The notes beneath the pieces were generated by a model, which was given only the letters and a program-made list of their open reading frames with translations, was not told where the DNA came from and searched no databases. The position numbers were made by a program, and so were the translations under genes. A stretch of 64,000 nucleotides of DNA from Robertmurraya andreesenii (GTDB taxonomy: Bacteria; Bacillota; Bacilli; Bacillales; Cytobacillaceae): contig NZ_JAUSTU010000016.1 in NCBI RefSeq assembly GCF_030813005.1, forward strand, positions 12,053 through 76,052, given 5' to 3'. The first letter of the stretch is position 1, and each line of letters starts with the position of its first letter. This document shows, piece by piece, positions 33,001-40,859 of the stretch.

Positions 33001-33043
33001 AGAATCTCCAACTAGCAAATAGAGATTGTTAGTTGGAGATTCT
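33001..33043 (-). other. Intercistronic hairpin after the binding-protein gene
   Basis: AGAATCTCCAACTA (33001-33014) and TAGTTGGAGATTCT (33030-33043) form a perfect 14-base stem with a 15-base loop. No T tract follows on the minus strand, so it is more likely an RNA-stabilising or processing hairpin than a full terminator. Such elements usually let the binding protein be made in excess over the ATPase and permease. Confidence 0.8.
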
Positions 33044-33056
33044 GAATTTTTGAAAC

Positions 33057-34172
33057 CTATTTCTTATAGTATTCCTTTAATGTTTTCATCCAATCTTCTT
33101 CAAATGCAGATGAAACTCCCCAGCCTTCTACAACATCTGCAAGATTCACCATATTTACAGGAGACTTAGATGTTTGCAGTGCTTCTTGAGAAATTAATGA
33201 TGCCTCAAGGTCAAAGGTATCAGGTGTTTCTTCACCAGCAAGTTTCTTCGCAAGAATTCTCATATTTACAGAGCCAATTAGCTTCGGATCCACTGCTGCT
33301 GTAAATTTCCATGGGCTTTTTTCCTCTTGCATAATTTGAAGGTCAGCGTTCGAAACGTCAATGCCATAGATTGCAATCTCATCTCTTCCAGCTTCCTTAA
33401 TCGCACGGGCAGCACCCATCGCGAAAGCGTCCCAAGTTGCAAAAATTGCATCAATTTCGCCTTTTTTATGCTTATTTAACATAGCTGCCACTGCATTCTG
33501 AGTTTGTACAGTTGTATCAGCTGCTGCTACACCAAAACGTTCAATTTCCTTAATGCCTGGATTGCTCTTTAATTTCTCTTGATACACAGCATTACGGCGT
33601 ACCATTGGTGGGAATCCATCAACCCAGAGGTAAACGATATTTGCTTTCCCATTTGTGTCCTTAATTAACTGATCCATCGCTAAAGTTGCAAGAGCCTCAT
33701 CATCCTGAGAAGTTAATGTCACACCATCTACTGTAGCAATGTCCCCATTTGAATCGAAGGTTACAACACTCTTACCTGCATCAACAATTTTCTTCACATC
33801 TGCCACCGTTGCTGCATCATCACCATGTGAAATGATGAATCCATCGTAGTTTTCTTGAAGAGCTTGAGCAATAGCATCGTGGAATTTAGCAGTATCACCA
33901 TTTGCCGTGAATACATCTACCTTAAATCCAAGTGCTTCTCCCTCTTCCTTTGCACCTGCTAGGAATTGTGCTGTATGGTCATCGCCGCCAATTTTTCTAA
34001 CAACTTTGATTTTGACCTGTTTGCCATCCTTAAAACGTTCAGGGACATTATCTAAAGAAACATCTTTATTTCCCTGTGCAGGCTTCGAGCTACCTTCCTT
34101 TGAAGAACAGCCTGTTAATAGAAGTGAAAAAGCTAGAAATAGAACCATTGCGCTTTTGAAAAACTTCTTCAT
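33057..34172 (-). CDS. Ribose-type ABC transporter substrate-binding lipoprotein
   Basis: The 371-residue protein has a lipoprotein signal peptide with lipobox LLLTGC (Cys22) and a PBP1/RbsB-type sugar-binding domain (about residues 55-340; KIGGDDHTAQFLAGAKEEG, FIISHGDD, VVTFDSN, IFATWDAFAMGAARAIKEAG). It is the first gene of the transporter-mtnK-mtnA operon and would be anchored on the outer face of the membrane. It is a close paralogue of the protein at 34552-35673. The substrate is inferred from the kinase and isomerase genes to be a 5-substituted ribose. Confidence 0.92.
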   Translation of the reverse strand: MKKFFKSAMVLFLAFSLLLTGCSSKEGSSKPAQGNKDVSLDNVPERFKDGKQVKIKVVRKIGGDDHTAQFLAGAKEEGEALGFKVDVFTANGDTAKFHDAIAQALQENYDGFIISHGDDAATVADVKKIVDAGKSVVTFDSNGDIATVDGVTLTSQDDEALATLAMDQLIKDTNGKANIVYLWVDGFPPMVRRNAVYQEKLKSNPGIKEIERFGVAAADTTVQTQNAVAAMLNKHKKGEIDAIFATWDAFAMGAARAIKEAGRDEIAIYGIDVSNADLQIMQEEKSPWKFTAAVDPKLIGSVNMRILAKKLAGEETPDTFDLEASLISQEALQTSKSPVNMVNLADVVEGWGVSSAFEEDWMKTLKEYYKK

Positions 34173-34242
34173 AGATTGACACTCCTTTTATATTTTTTAA
34201 TTATTTTCCTGCCCATTCGATAAAATCTAGCATACTATTAAA

Positions 34243-34256
34243 TTATAGCGCTTTCA
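34243..34256 (-). promoter_or_regulatory. Catabolite-responsive element (cre) candidate
   Basis: On the minus strand TGAAAGCGCTATAA matches the CcpA operator consensus TGWAANCGNTNWCA in all but the penultimate base. It lies about 10-25 bases after the expected transcription start of the transporter operon, where CcpA acts as a roadblock. Confidence 0.65.
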
Positions 34257-34272
34257 TACCGAATTTAATTAA

Positions 34273-34301
34273 ATTTTATCATGTACTCGCTGTTTATACA
34301 A
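34273..34301 (-). promoter_or_regulatory. Promoter of the transporter-mtnK-mtnA operon
   Basis: On the minus strand TTGTAT (34296-34301) and TAAAAT (34273-34278) are 17 bases apart. The leader to the ATG at 34172 is about 95 bases and contains the cre site. Confidence 0.6.
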
Positions 34302-34303
34302 TC

Positions 34304-34341
34304 ATTATTTTGATTTATTCATGTATTATTTGGTTTTCATG
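34304..34341. promoter_or_regulatory. Direct repeat, probable DeoR-type operator of the transporter operon
   Basis: ATTATTTTGATTTATTCATG and TTATTTGGTTTTCATG lie 20 bases apart just upstream of the -35 box. On the minus strand they read AAAACCAAATAATACAT and AAATCAAAATAATGAT and resemble the repeats at 27087-27120. The rest of 34173-34498 is very AT-rich (many TTAT/ATTA runs) and shows no coding region. Confidence 0.5.
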
Positions 34342-34498
34342 TAATTTCCTAAAAAGTTATTAGCGCATTTATCCTTATTTGTTCTTGTTTTTATGTATTA
34401 TATTTAAGTATTCGTAATAATTATTTCCATATATTGAATATATTACATATAAACTATTTAAATCAAACACAATTCCAAAGAAAACCAACAACAAACAT

Positions 34499-34549
34499 AA
34501 AAGGCGCCATCTTCCCTGGAGCTGATCTCTAGTAAAGATGGCGCCTTTA
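34499..34549 (-). terminator. Intrinsic terminator of the chemoreceptor/binding-protein operon
   Basis: AAAGGCGCCATCTT pairs with AAGATGGCGCCTTTT (14-base stem, loop of about 21 bases) on the minus strand, immediately after the second binding-protein gene. Confidence 0.92.
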
Positions 34550-34551
34550 TT

Positions 34552-35673
34552 CTATTTATTTGCTTGTTTGAGGGCCTTCATCCAATCCTCCTCCAATTCG
34601 GAAGAGAGTCCCCAGCCAGGTAGCACAGCACCTAAATTATCCATATTGACTGCTTTCTTTGAAGCTTGAATCTCACTTTGAGCAATTAGGTATGCCTCGA
34701 GATTATATTTCTGCGGCGTTTCCTCACCAGCGATCTTCTTAAGTACCAATCTCATGTTAATTGCCCCTATTAATTTTGGGTCTACAGCAGCTGTGTATTT
34801 CCATGGACTGCCTTGCTCTTGCATTAAGCTCAAGTCTGTATTAGAAACATCAATTCCATAGATCCCTATTTCGTCTCTTCCTGTTGCCTTAATTGCTTCC
34901 ACTGCACCAATTGCAAATGCATCCCATGTAGCAAAAATAGCATCTACTTCACCTTTGGGATATTGCTTGAGGATATCCATCACTGCAGCTTTCGTTTCTT
35001 CAGATGTGTTGGCAGACGCAACACCAAATCTCCCAACTTCTTTAATGCCAGGGTTATTTGTTAAGGCTTTCTCATAAATCGCATTCCTTCTCACCATAGG
35101 AGGAAAACCGTCTACCCATAAATAGATGATATTTGCTTGTCCATCGTGATCTTCGATTAACTGTTCTACCGCTAACGTAGCTAGAACTTCGTCATTTTGA
35201 GACGTGAGTGTAACATCCTTGATATTTTCAAGCTCCATATTCGAGTCAAATGTAACAACACTCTTGCCACTTTCAACTAACTTCTTAACATCATTGACCG
35301 TTTCTGGGTCATCACCGTGAGAGATTATGTAACCGTCATAATCCTCTTTTAACGAATTCATGATTTCACTATGGAATTTTTCACTATCCCCATTTGCCGA
35401 AAAGACATCCACCTTTACACCCATTGATTCGCCTTCTTCCTTTGCTCCGGCGAGAAATTGCGCAGTATGGTCGTCCCCACCTATTTTTCGTATTACCTTA
35501 ACCTTAATATCTTTTTCATTCTTAAACTTTTCAGGAACATTAGTTGTTGACAGGTTATTTTTTGAATCGCTCTTTTTATTAAGGGATTGTGATTCGTTGG
35601 AGCATCCTACGATCACGATCATGAAAGCAAGTAACAAGATGATTATTTTTTCTAGGCTTCCTTTCTTCCTCAC
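34552..35673 (-). CDS. Second RbsB-type binding lipoprotein, next to a chemoreceptor
   Basis: The 373-residue protein is a paralogue of the transporter binding protein at 33057-34172: the whole sugar-binding domain aligns without large gaps, with blocks such as KIGGDDHTAQFLAGAKEEGE and IYLWVDGFPPMVRRNAIYE almost unchanged. The lipobox is VIVGC. A GTG at 35673 is chosen (ribosome site GGGGTGAGG); another GTG three codons earlier lies in that site. No transporter genes follow; it ends with its own terminator and follows a chemoreceptor gene by about 64 bases. The likely function is to present the same sugar to the chemoreceptor; it could also be a second feeder for the ABC transporter. Confidence 0.88.
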   Translation of the reverse strand: MRKKGSLEKIIILLLAFMIVIVGCSNESQSLNKKSDSKNNLSTTNVPEKFKNEKDIKVKVIRKIGGDDHTAQFLAGAKEEGESMGVKVDVFSANGDSEKFHSEIMNSLKEDYDGYIISHGDDPETVNDVKKLVESGKSVVTFDSNMELENIKDVTLTSQNDEVLATLAVEQLIEDHDGQANIIYLWVDGFPPMVRRNAIYEKALTNNPGIKEVGRFGVASANTSEETKAAVMDILKQYPKGEVDAIFATWDAFAIGAVEAIKATGRDEIGIYGIDVSNTDLSLMQEQGSPWKYTAAVDPKLIGAINMRLVLKKIAGEETPQKYNLEAYLIAQSEIQASKKAVNMDNLGAVLPGWGLSSELEEDWMKALKQANK

Positions 35674-35737
35674 ATTCCTCACCCCTACATACGTAATATC
35701 TATTTAATTAGTCAAACTTTGAACGGCTTAGGAAAAG

Positions 35738-37441
35738 CTATAACTTAAAATAATGAGCCAAATCTTCAAGCTCTGCTGATAATTTCTTTAATGAATCCGA
35801 ACTATCGGCGATCGCTTCCATTGCAGCTACCTGTTGTTCTGCAGACGCCGAAACCTCTTGGACTCCAGCCGCAGACTGCTCAGATATCGCAGAAATTTCC
35901 TCACTAAATTCGCTTAGTCGCTTACTACCAAGCTGAATCTTTCCAAGGTTTTCTGATACTTGTTCAATTTTTTCAACCATTGCCAGAACATTTTCTGTAA
36001 TAGCGGTAAACTTTTCTCCGGTATTTTTGATTTGCTCATTTCCTAGCTCAGATTGCAACACTCCATCTTGGAGGGTCTTCACGACTTCCTTTGATTCAAT
36101 CTGTATCCCTTGTGTAATATGTGTGATATCAATCACCGAGTTAGAAACCTGTTCGGCAAGCTTTCGTACTTCATCTGCTACAACTGAAAAGCCCTTTCCA
36201 TATTCCCCTGCTCGTGCCGCTTCAATTGCTGCGTTTAGAGCAAGGAGATTAGTTTGATCGGCAACATCCTTAATTACCTGAACAAGTTTGTAAATATTCT
36301 CGTTCTTGGAATCTAAAATCACAACCTGCTCCATTGATTTCTTAACAATCCTAGTGATTTCTTCAATTTGTTGAACCGATTGATTCATCAAATCTGTACC
36401 CTCTTTTGCCTTTTCCATAATATCAACCGAGCCATTCTTCAATTCTTTTCCTTTAATATCAGCATCGGAAATTTGAATATTTACTGTTTCAACCGCTTTC
36501 GCAGATTCTGTAGCAGAATGAGCTTGTTCTTCAACCCCACGTGCTAATTCATTCATTGTAGTAGCGATTTGCTGACCACCTATTTTTACCTCTTGAGAAG
36601 CAACCGATAAATCATTGCTTTGCTTGTTCATTAAATTAGAAACATTCACTACTTGCGTAACAATCCCCTGTAGATTTCTATTCATTTCATTAACCGAGCT
36701 TGCAAGAACACCAATTTCATCCTTATTATTAATTTCAAGGTTTGAGAATGATAGATTTCCTTTGGACACTTCGTTGATTCTCTCAGTAACGACCCCAAGT
36801 GGTTTCGCGATCATCCTCGTAATAAAAAGTGCTATAAACACTCCTAATAAAATTACAACGGTAATGACAATTACAATAGTAATTACAGTCTGCTTAAAGA
36901 CTTCCTTCGATTGTTTTCCCGCTTCCTCCGCCTTTATTGTGTTTGTGTTAACCAAATGATTCAGATTAAGCTTCATGGAATCAAAGGCTTTGGCACTCTT
37001 TTTAAAGTATAAATAAGCAAACTCAGATTTTCCTTTGTCCCTAAGCTTAAGCGTTTCTTCATTAATGTTTAGAAAAAAGCTCCACTTATATATTAATTGG
37101 TCAAAGTTTTCCCTTGTATCCTTCGTTTTGATCAACTTTTTGTATTTGTCCATCGTTCTCTGTGCTTCTTCCATGGAGCTCTTTCTTTCCATCTTCAGCA
37201 TTTCCTTTTCCTGCTGGTCATCAGACTGGATATATCTTAGCGAAAGTGTTAATACATGCTCCGTCTGATAGCCAATAGAGTTGATTAGCTCCACCGCCGG
37301 CATAGATTCGTCAACAATTGAAGTGGTAGATTCCTGAATATGCAGCATTCTATTAAATGTAACACCTGCAAATACAAATACCAAAATAAGAACGACTGCA
37401 AATCCTAGTAGAATCTTCCTACCAACACTAAATCTTCCCAT
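35738..37441 (-). CDS. Methyl-accepting chemotaxis protein
   Basis: The 567-residue protein has a short N-terminus, a first membrane helix (about 10-32), an outside four-helix-bundle sensor domain of about 150 residues, a second helix (about 185-207), a HAMP domain (to about 262) and a long cytoplasmic coiled coil with the signalling tip NLLALNAAIEAARAGEYG. The protein ends in LAHYFKL without a CheR-binding pentapeptide. The ATG at 37441 follows AGGAGGGACTCAAAGT. The sensor lacks a Cache-type small-molecule pocket, which fits indirect sensing through a sugar-loaded binding protein such as the one encoded directly downstream. Confidence 0.92.
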   Translation of the reverse strand: MGRFSVGRKILLGFAVVLILVFVFAGVTFNRMLHIQESTTSIVDESMPAVELINSIGYQTEHVLTLSLRYIQSDDQQEKEMLKMERKSSMEEAQRTMDKYKKLIKTKDTRENFDQLIYKWSFFLNINEETLKLRDKGKSEFAYLYFKKSAKAFDSMKLNLNHLVNTNTIKAEEAGKQSKEVFKQTVITIVIVITVVILLGVFIALFITRMIAKPLGVVTERINEVSKGNLSFSNLEINNKDEIGVLASSVNEMNRNLQGIVTQVVNVSNLMNKQSNDLSVASQEVKIGGQQIATTMNELARGVEEQAHSATESAKAVETVNIQISDADIKGKELKNGSVDIMEKAKEGTDLMNQSVQQIEEITRIVKKSMEQVVILDSKNENIYKLVQVIKDVADQTNLLALNAAIEAARAGEYGKGFSVVADEVRKLAEQVSNSVIDITHITQGIQIESKEVVKTLQDGVLQSELGNEQIKNTGEKFTAITENVLAMVEKIEQVSENLGKIQLGSKRLSEFSEEISAISEQSAAGVQEVSASAEQQVAAMEAIADSSDSLKKLSAELEDLAHYFKL

Positions 37442-37728
37442 ACTTTGAGTCCCTCCTGTGAAAACCATTAGTTGTCTGTTTTTAGATTCTTATAAAAAAT
37501 ATAACACAAAAATACGTATAAATTCACATAAATTTGGCACATTTCGACAATTTATTCATCAAATCTACTAAAATACCAAAAAATCCAATAACATAAATGA
37601 AAATCGTAAAAATAGCGGATTAAAATATAAGTCTTTTGGTCGTATTTTTTTGCGGGGATTTATTATTGGGGATTCTAAAAATTGAACTAGACGGTGAAAG
37701 AGGTTGCTTCTGAGAATCAAATGAATAT
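37442..37728. other. Gene-free AT-rich region upstream of the chemoreceptor gene
   Basis: About 290 bases without a supported gene. It holds the leader of the chemoreceptor gene. I looked for a flagellar sigma-D promoter and found only a poor TAAA-N12-GCCAAATT candidate with the wrong spacing. No repeats or hairpins beyond the rocA terminator at the left-hand edge of the next gene. Confidence 0.5.
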
Positions 37729-37763
37729 AAAAAATAGGGATGGAATTCTCCATCCCCATTTTC
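37729..37763 (-). terminator. Intrinsic terminator of rocA
   Basis: On the minus strand ATGGGGATGGA pairs with TCCATCCCTAT around a 4-base loop, followed by TTTTTTAT, 13 bases beyond the rocA stop codon. Confidence 0.9.
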
Positions 37764-37775
37764 AAGAAATTAACT

Positions 37776-39323
37776 TTAATACATTTCCGAAGTCGTCTTC
37801 GCCTGCATATGAAGCAATAGGTAGTCTGGACCGCCAGCCTTGGAGTCGGTCCCTGACATATTGAAGCCACCAAACGGCTGATAGCCAACAATCGCTCCAG
37901 TACAGCCACGGTTGAAGTAAAGGTTTCCGACATGGAAGTCTTCACGGGCTTTTTGGATATGCTCGCGGTTTGTCGTGATCACAGCACCTGTTAGACCGTA
38001 TTCCGTATTATTGGCAATGTCAATCGCCTCATCGAAATCCTTTGCTTTCGCGAAGGCAACGACAGGTCCGAAGATTTCTTCCTTCATTAAGCGTGCTTCT
38101 GGATCTAGATCTGCAAATACCGTTGGCTTGATGAAGAAACCAGTTGAACTGTCTCCTTCTCCTCCTGCCATGAGACGGCCTTCCTCTTTGCCAATTTCGA
38201 TGTAGCTCATGATTTTATCAAAGGCTGCTTGGTCGATGACAGGACCCATGTAGTTATTTTGATCCACTGGGTTTCCTTGAGTTAACGCATTAGTTAGCTC
38301 AACCACACGGTTAAGAACCTGATCATATACATCCTCTACGACAACCGCACGGGAACAAGCCGAACATTTTTGTCCGGAGAATCCAAAGGCAGAGGCAACG
38401 ATCGATTGCGCCGCAAGCTCAAGATCGGCTTCTTTGTCTACGACAATCGTATCTTTACCGCCCATTTCCGCAATGACACGCTTCAACCAGATTTGACCTT
38501 CATTTAATTTCGAAGCACGTTCATATATTCTAAGACCAACGTCACGGGAGCCTGTGAAGCTAATAAAGCGAGTATCCTTATGGTCCACTAAATAGTCTCC
38601 AACCTCAGCCCCACTTCCTGGCACAAAGTTCAGCACGCCAGCAGGTAAGCCCGCTTCCTCCATCACTTCGACAAATTTTGCCGCTACGACTGGAGTTGTC
38701 GATGCCGGCTTCAAAAGTACCGTATTCCCTGATACAATTGCCGCCACCGTTGTTCCTGCCATGATCGCAAGCGGGAAATTCCACGGCGAAATAATTACGC
38801 CAACACCGAGCGGAATATAGTTATATCGATTATATTCATTTGGACGACTGTTGACTGGAACACCGTCTTTGATTCGCAGCATTTGTCGTGCATAGTATTC
38901 GAGGAAGTCAATCGCTTCAGCTGTATCCGCATCCGCCTCTCTCCACGGCTTACCCGCTTCCTTCGTCAATAGAGCTGAGAATTCATGCTTACGACGACGA
39001 ATAATCGCAGCTGCTTTGAACAGGACATCCGCACGCATTTCAGGCTTCGCCTTTCTCCATGATTGAAACGCTTTCACCGCAGCCTGCATAGCTTTCTCTG
39101 CAAGCTCCTTGTTTGCCTTTGACACACGACCGATGATTTCCTCTTTATTTGCTGGATTAATAGAAATGATTTTGTCCTCGGTTGAGATTCGCTCTCCCCC
39201 AATGACCAAATCATAATCCTGACCTAAATAGCCCTCGACTGTATTCAAGGCTTGAAGATAGCCTTCTCTTTCCTTTTCTACCGAAAAATCTGTAAACGGT
39301 TCATGCTTATATGGCTGTACCAA
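37776..39323 (-). CDS. rocA: 1-pyrroline-5-carboxylate (L-glutamate gamma-semialdehyde) dehydrogenase
   Basis: This NAD-dependent enzyme oxidises glutamate semialdehyde, from proline or arginine breakdown, to glutamate. With a TTG start at 39323 (ribosome site GAGGAGG, 7-base spacing), the protein is 515 residues, the same as B. subtilis RocA, and begins with MVQPYKHEPFTDFS, similar to that protein. The aldehyde dehydrogenase motifs include the catalytic cysteine in SGQKCSACSR and the glutamate in VIAEMGGKD. An earlier ATG at 39362 has no ribosome site. It is a single gene. The related name pruA is also used for this activity. Confidence 0.93.
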   Translation of the reverse strand: MVQPYKHEPFTDFSVEKEREGYLQALNTVEGYLGQDYDLVIGGERISTEDKIISINPANKEEIIGRVSKANKELAEKAMQAAVKAFQSWRKAKPEMRADVLFKAAAIIRRRKHEFSALLTKEAGKPWREADADTAEAIDFLEYYARQMLRIKDGVPVNSRPNEYNRYNYIPLGVGVIISPWNFPLAIMAGTTVAAIVSGNTVLLKPASTTPVVAAKFVEVMEEAGLPAGVLNFVPGSGAEVGDYLVDHKDTRFISFTGSRDVGLRIYERASKLNEGQIWLKRVIAEMGGKDTIVVDKEADLELAAQSIVASAFGFSGQKCSACSRAVVVEDVYDQVLNRVVELTNALTQGNPVDQNNYMGPVIDQAAFDKIMSYIEIGKEEGRLMAGGEGDSSTGFFIKPTVFADLDPEARLMKEEIFGPVVAFAKAKDFDEAIDIANNTEYGLTGAVITTNREHIQKAREDFHVGNLYFNRGCTGAIVGYQPFGGFNMSGTDSKAGGPDYLLLHMQAKTTSEMY

Positions 39324-39384
39324 ATTGATCGCCTCCTCTATACTAGTTGCAAAAACATCCACTCACATTCTATCAGTTTTCTAC

Positions 39385-39432
39385 TTTTCCTTCAATATTC
39401 GAAATAATCGATTGTTTAGAGTTGAAGGAAAA
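39385..39432. promoter_or_regulatory. Inverted repeat upstream of rocA
   Basis: TTTTCCTTCAA (39385-39395) and TTGAAGGAAAA (39422-39432) form an 11-base perfect inverted repeat with a 26-base spacer, 60-110 bases before the rocA start. It may be an operator or an RNA stem-loop; no known consensus is matched. Confidence 0.4.
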
Positions 39433-39434
39433 TT

Positions 39435-39467
39435 AATAGAGACAGGTTAAGAAACCCTGTCTCTATT
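39435..39467 (-). terminator. Probable terminator of the pcrB-pcrA-ligA-camS operon
   Basis: A perfect 12-base stem (AATAGAGACAGG/CCTGTCTCTATT) with a 9-base loop is followed on the minus strand by AATTTTCC. It lies 190 bases after camS, implying a long 3' untranslated region. Confidence 0.6.
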
Positions 39468-39658
39468 GATGGCTGTTTTTCGTACGGATTGTTGTTTTGC
39501 AATGGTTTTAATGCCAACCATTGCGTTTTGTACCAGACATGGCACACGGATTAAGAAAGCAGCTCTTTTCTCCGTTGCTTCAATGGATAAATTGCATAAA
39601 ATTAAGTTATATTTGATTCATCTTTTGTCCAAAAGCGACAATGTTTGAGAAAAGAGCC
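39468..39658 (-). other. Long non-coding 3' region of camS with inverted repeat
   Basis: About 190 bases between the camS stop and the terminator hold no supported gene. GCTCTTTTCTC (39562-39572) and GAGAAAAGAGC (39647-39657) are exact inverted copies enclosing 74 bases. A 55-codon open frame on the minus strand has no start codon with a ribosome site and is not called. The region may be a structured 3' UTR, a small RNA or a dispersed repeat. Confidence 0.45.
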
Positions 39659-40828
39659 TTAATGATAGATATGCACAAACGGTTCTTTCTGATCGACGTC
39701 TCGGACGATCAATGCCTCCTGCCCATTTACGGAAGTAATATTAACCTCTACCGAAATATAATCTGGAAAATGCTCAAGTACCAAGCCGGCAACATACTGC
39801 GTAAAGCCAACCGCTTCGGCTTTTCCATAGAATTGCATATTGATGTTAATGTTCAATTCCTGGAGCTCATTATCGATGTAGAAGGCCCTTCCTGTGACCC
39901 CATTAAAATTAGGGAAGTACTCCTCCACATCCTGCTTAAAATTCGAAAAGGCTGTTAAGTCATCACGGTGGTTTTTCGTCGCATCATCGGAAGGAAACAA
40001 TACATAATCTTCCCTCACATTCTCCCAGCCACCAATTTTGGAGCTTCCTTCTCCGACATTGGCATAGGCAAAAAAGTTCCCTGGCACGACACTAGAGCGG
40101 CTTTCCTGCTCAAAGAGAGCAATCGTGATTGGGACCTTTTCTAGGCCTTTGATATGCCGTAAGCGTCCCACGACTTCTTCTGCAATCTTTTTGCCTTCCT
40201 TATCAAGCTTTTCGTGTGAAATCTTCTTTTCGTAGGTTGGGCCATATTTAATCTCCTGATAGTAATGAACACTATTTAGAGCTAGACCAATAACAACGCC
40301 ACCTAGACGAGCTGTTCCATCTTCTCCTTTGACTAGATAATTATGCTCGAGAATATGAGCCAAGTAAATTGGGTTCTCTTCATTCCTCGTTTTTGCATCA
40401 CCAACACCAGGATCGACCGGATTTAGACCAATATTTTCTTCAGGCTTCATCTTCTTCGCCTTTACTTGTTCATCCGTATATTCACGGTTCAACCAAAGCT
40501 TTACCTTTTTTCCATCAAGATATTGACCTTCCTGAAACAAGTATTTATCAGGGCTGAATGTATTTCGAGCAATTCGCATCAGACCTGTTTCAAATTCATC
40601 AATATCATACCGTGTATTTAGCTGACCCACTATCACTCCTCTAGCTTCTGAAGGCTCGAAGGGTAAAATCGTTTGATAATATTGATCAGAAATTTTATAT
40701 TTTGGGATAATCGCTTTCTTTTTCGAATCGTCCTTCTCCTGAACAATCTGCTGATCCTTCTGGAAATTAGGGGCACAGCCCGTAAGGAGCAGGACAAATG
40801 CTAAAACGACCACTGAGATTTTTCTCAT
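39659..40828 (-). CDS. camS: CamS family sex-pheromone-type lipoprotein
   Basis: The 389-residue protein has a lipoprotein signal peptide with lipobox LLLTGC (Cys18) and the CamS domain (EARGVIVGQLNTRYDIDEFETGLMRIA region, NPIYLAHILEHNYL, and NFFAYANVGEGSS). It corresponds to B. subtilis YerH. In enterococci and staphylococci the signal peptide of CamS yields a peptide pheromone; the function of the mature lipoprotein is not known. It follows ligA by 31 bases and is the last gene of the pcrB-pcrA-ligA-camS cluster, a conserved order in Bacillaceae. Confidence 0.93.
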   Translation of the reverse strand: MRKISVVVLAFVLLLTGCAPNFQKDQQIVQEKDDSKKKAIIPKYKISDQYYQTILPFEPSEARGVIVGQLNTRYDIDEFETGLMRIARNTFSPDKYLFQEGQYLDGKKVKLWLNREYTDEQVKAKKMKPEENIGLNPVDPGVGDAKTRNEENPIYLAHILEHNYLVKGEDGTARLGGVVIGLALNSVHYYQEIKYGPTYEKKISHEKLDKEGKKIAEEVVGRLRHIKGLEKVPITIALFEQESRSSVVPGNFFAYANVGEGSSKIGGWENVREDYVLFPSDDATKNHRDDLTAFSNFKQDVEEYFPNFNGVTGRAFYIDNELQELNININMQFYGKAEAVGFTQYVAGLVLEHFPDYISVEVNITSVNGQEALIVRDVDQKEPFVHIYH

Positions 40829-40859
40829 GGTACTTACACCTCTTATTGTATCTTCATTT

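Noticed and set aside
37442..37560. Sigma-D (flagellar) promoter for the chemoreceptor
   Set aside because: The best match, TAAA-N12-GCCAAATT, has too short a spacer and a poor -10 box.
37568..37945. 125-codon minus-strand open frame at the end of rocA
   Set aside because: It lies out of frame in the rocA 3' end and continues through the rocA terminator into AT-rich sequence; no ribosome site.
39466..39648. Short plus-strand open frame between rocA and camS
   Set aside because: No ribosome site or promoter; covers the terminator region and inverted repeat; composition not protein-like.
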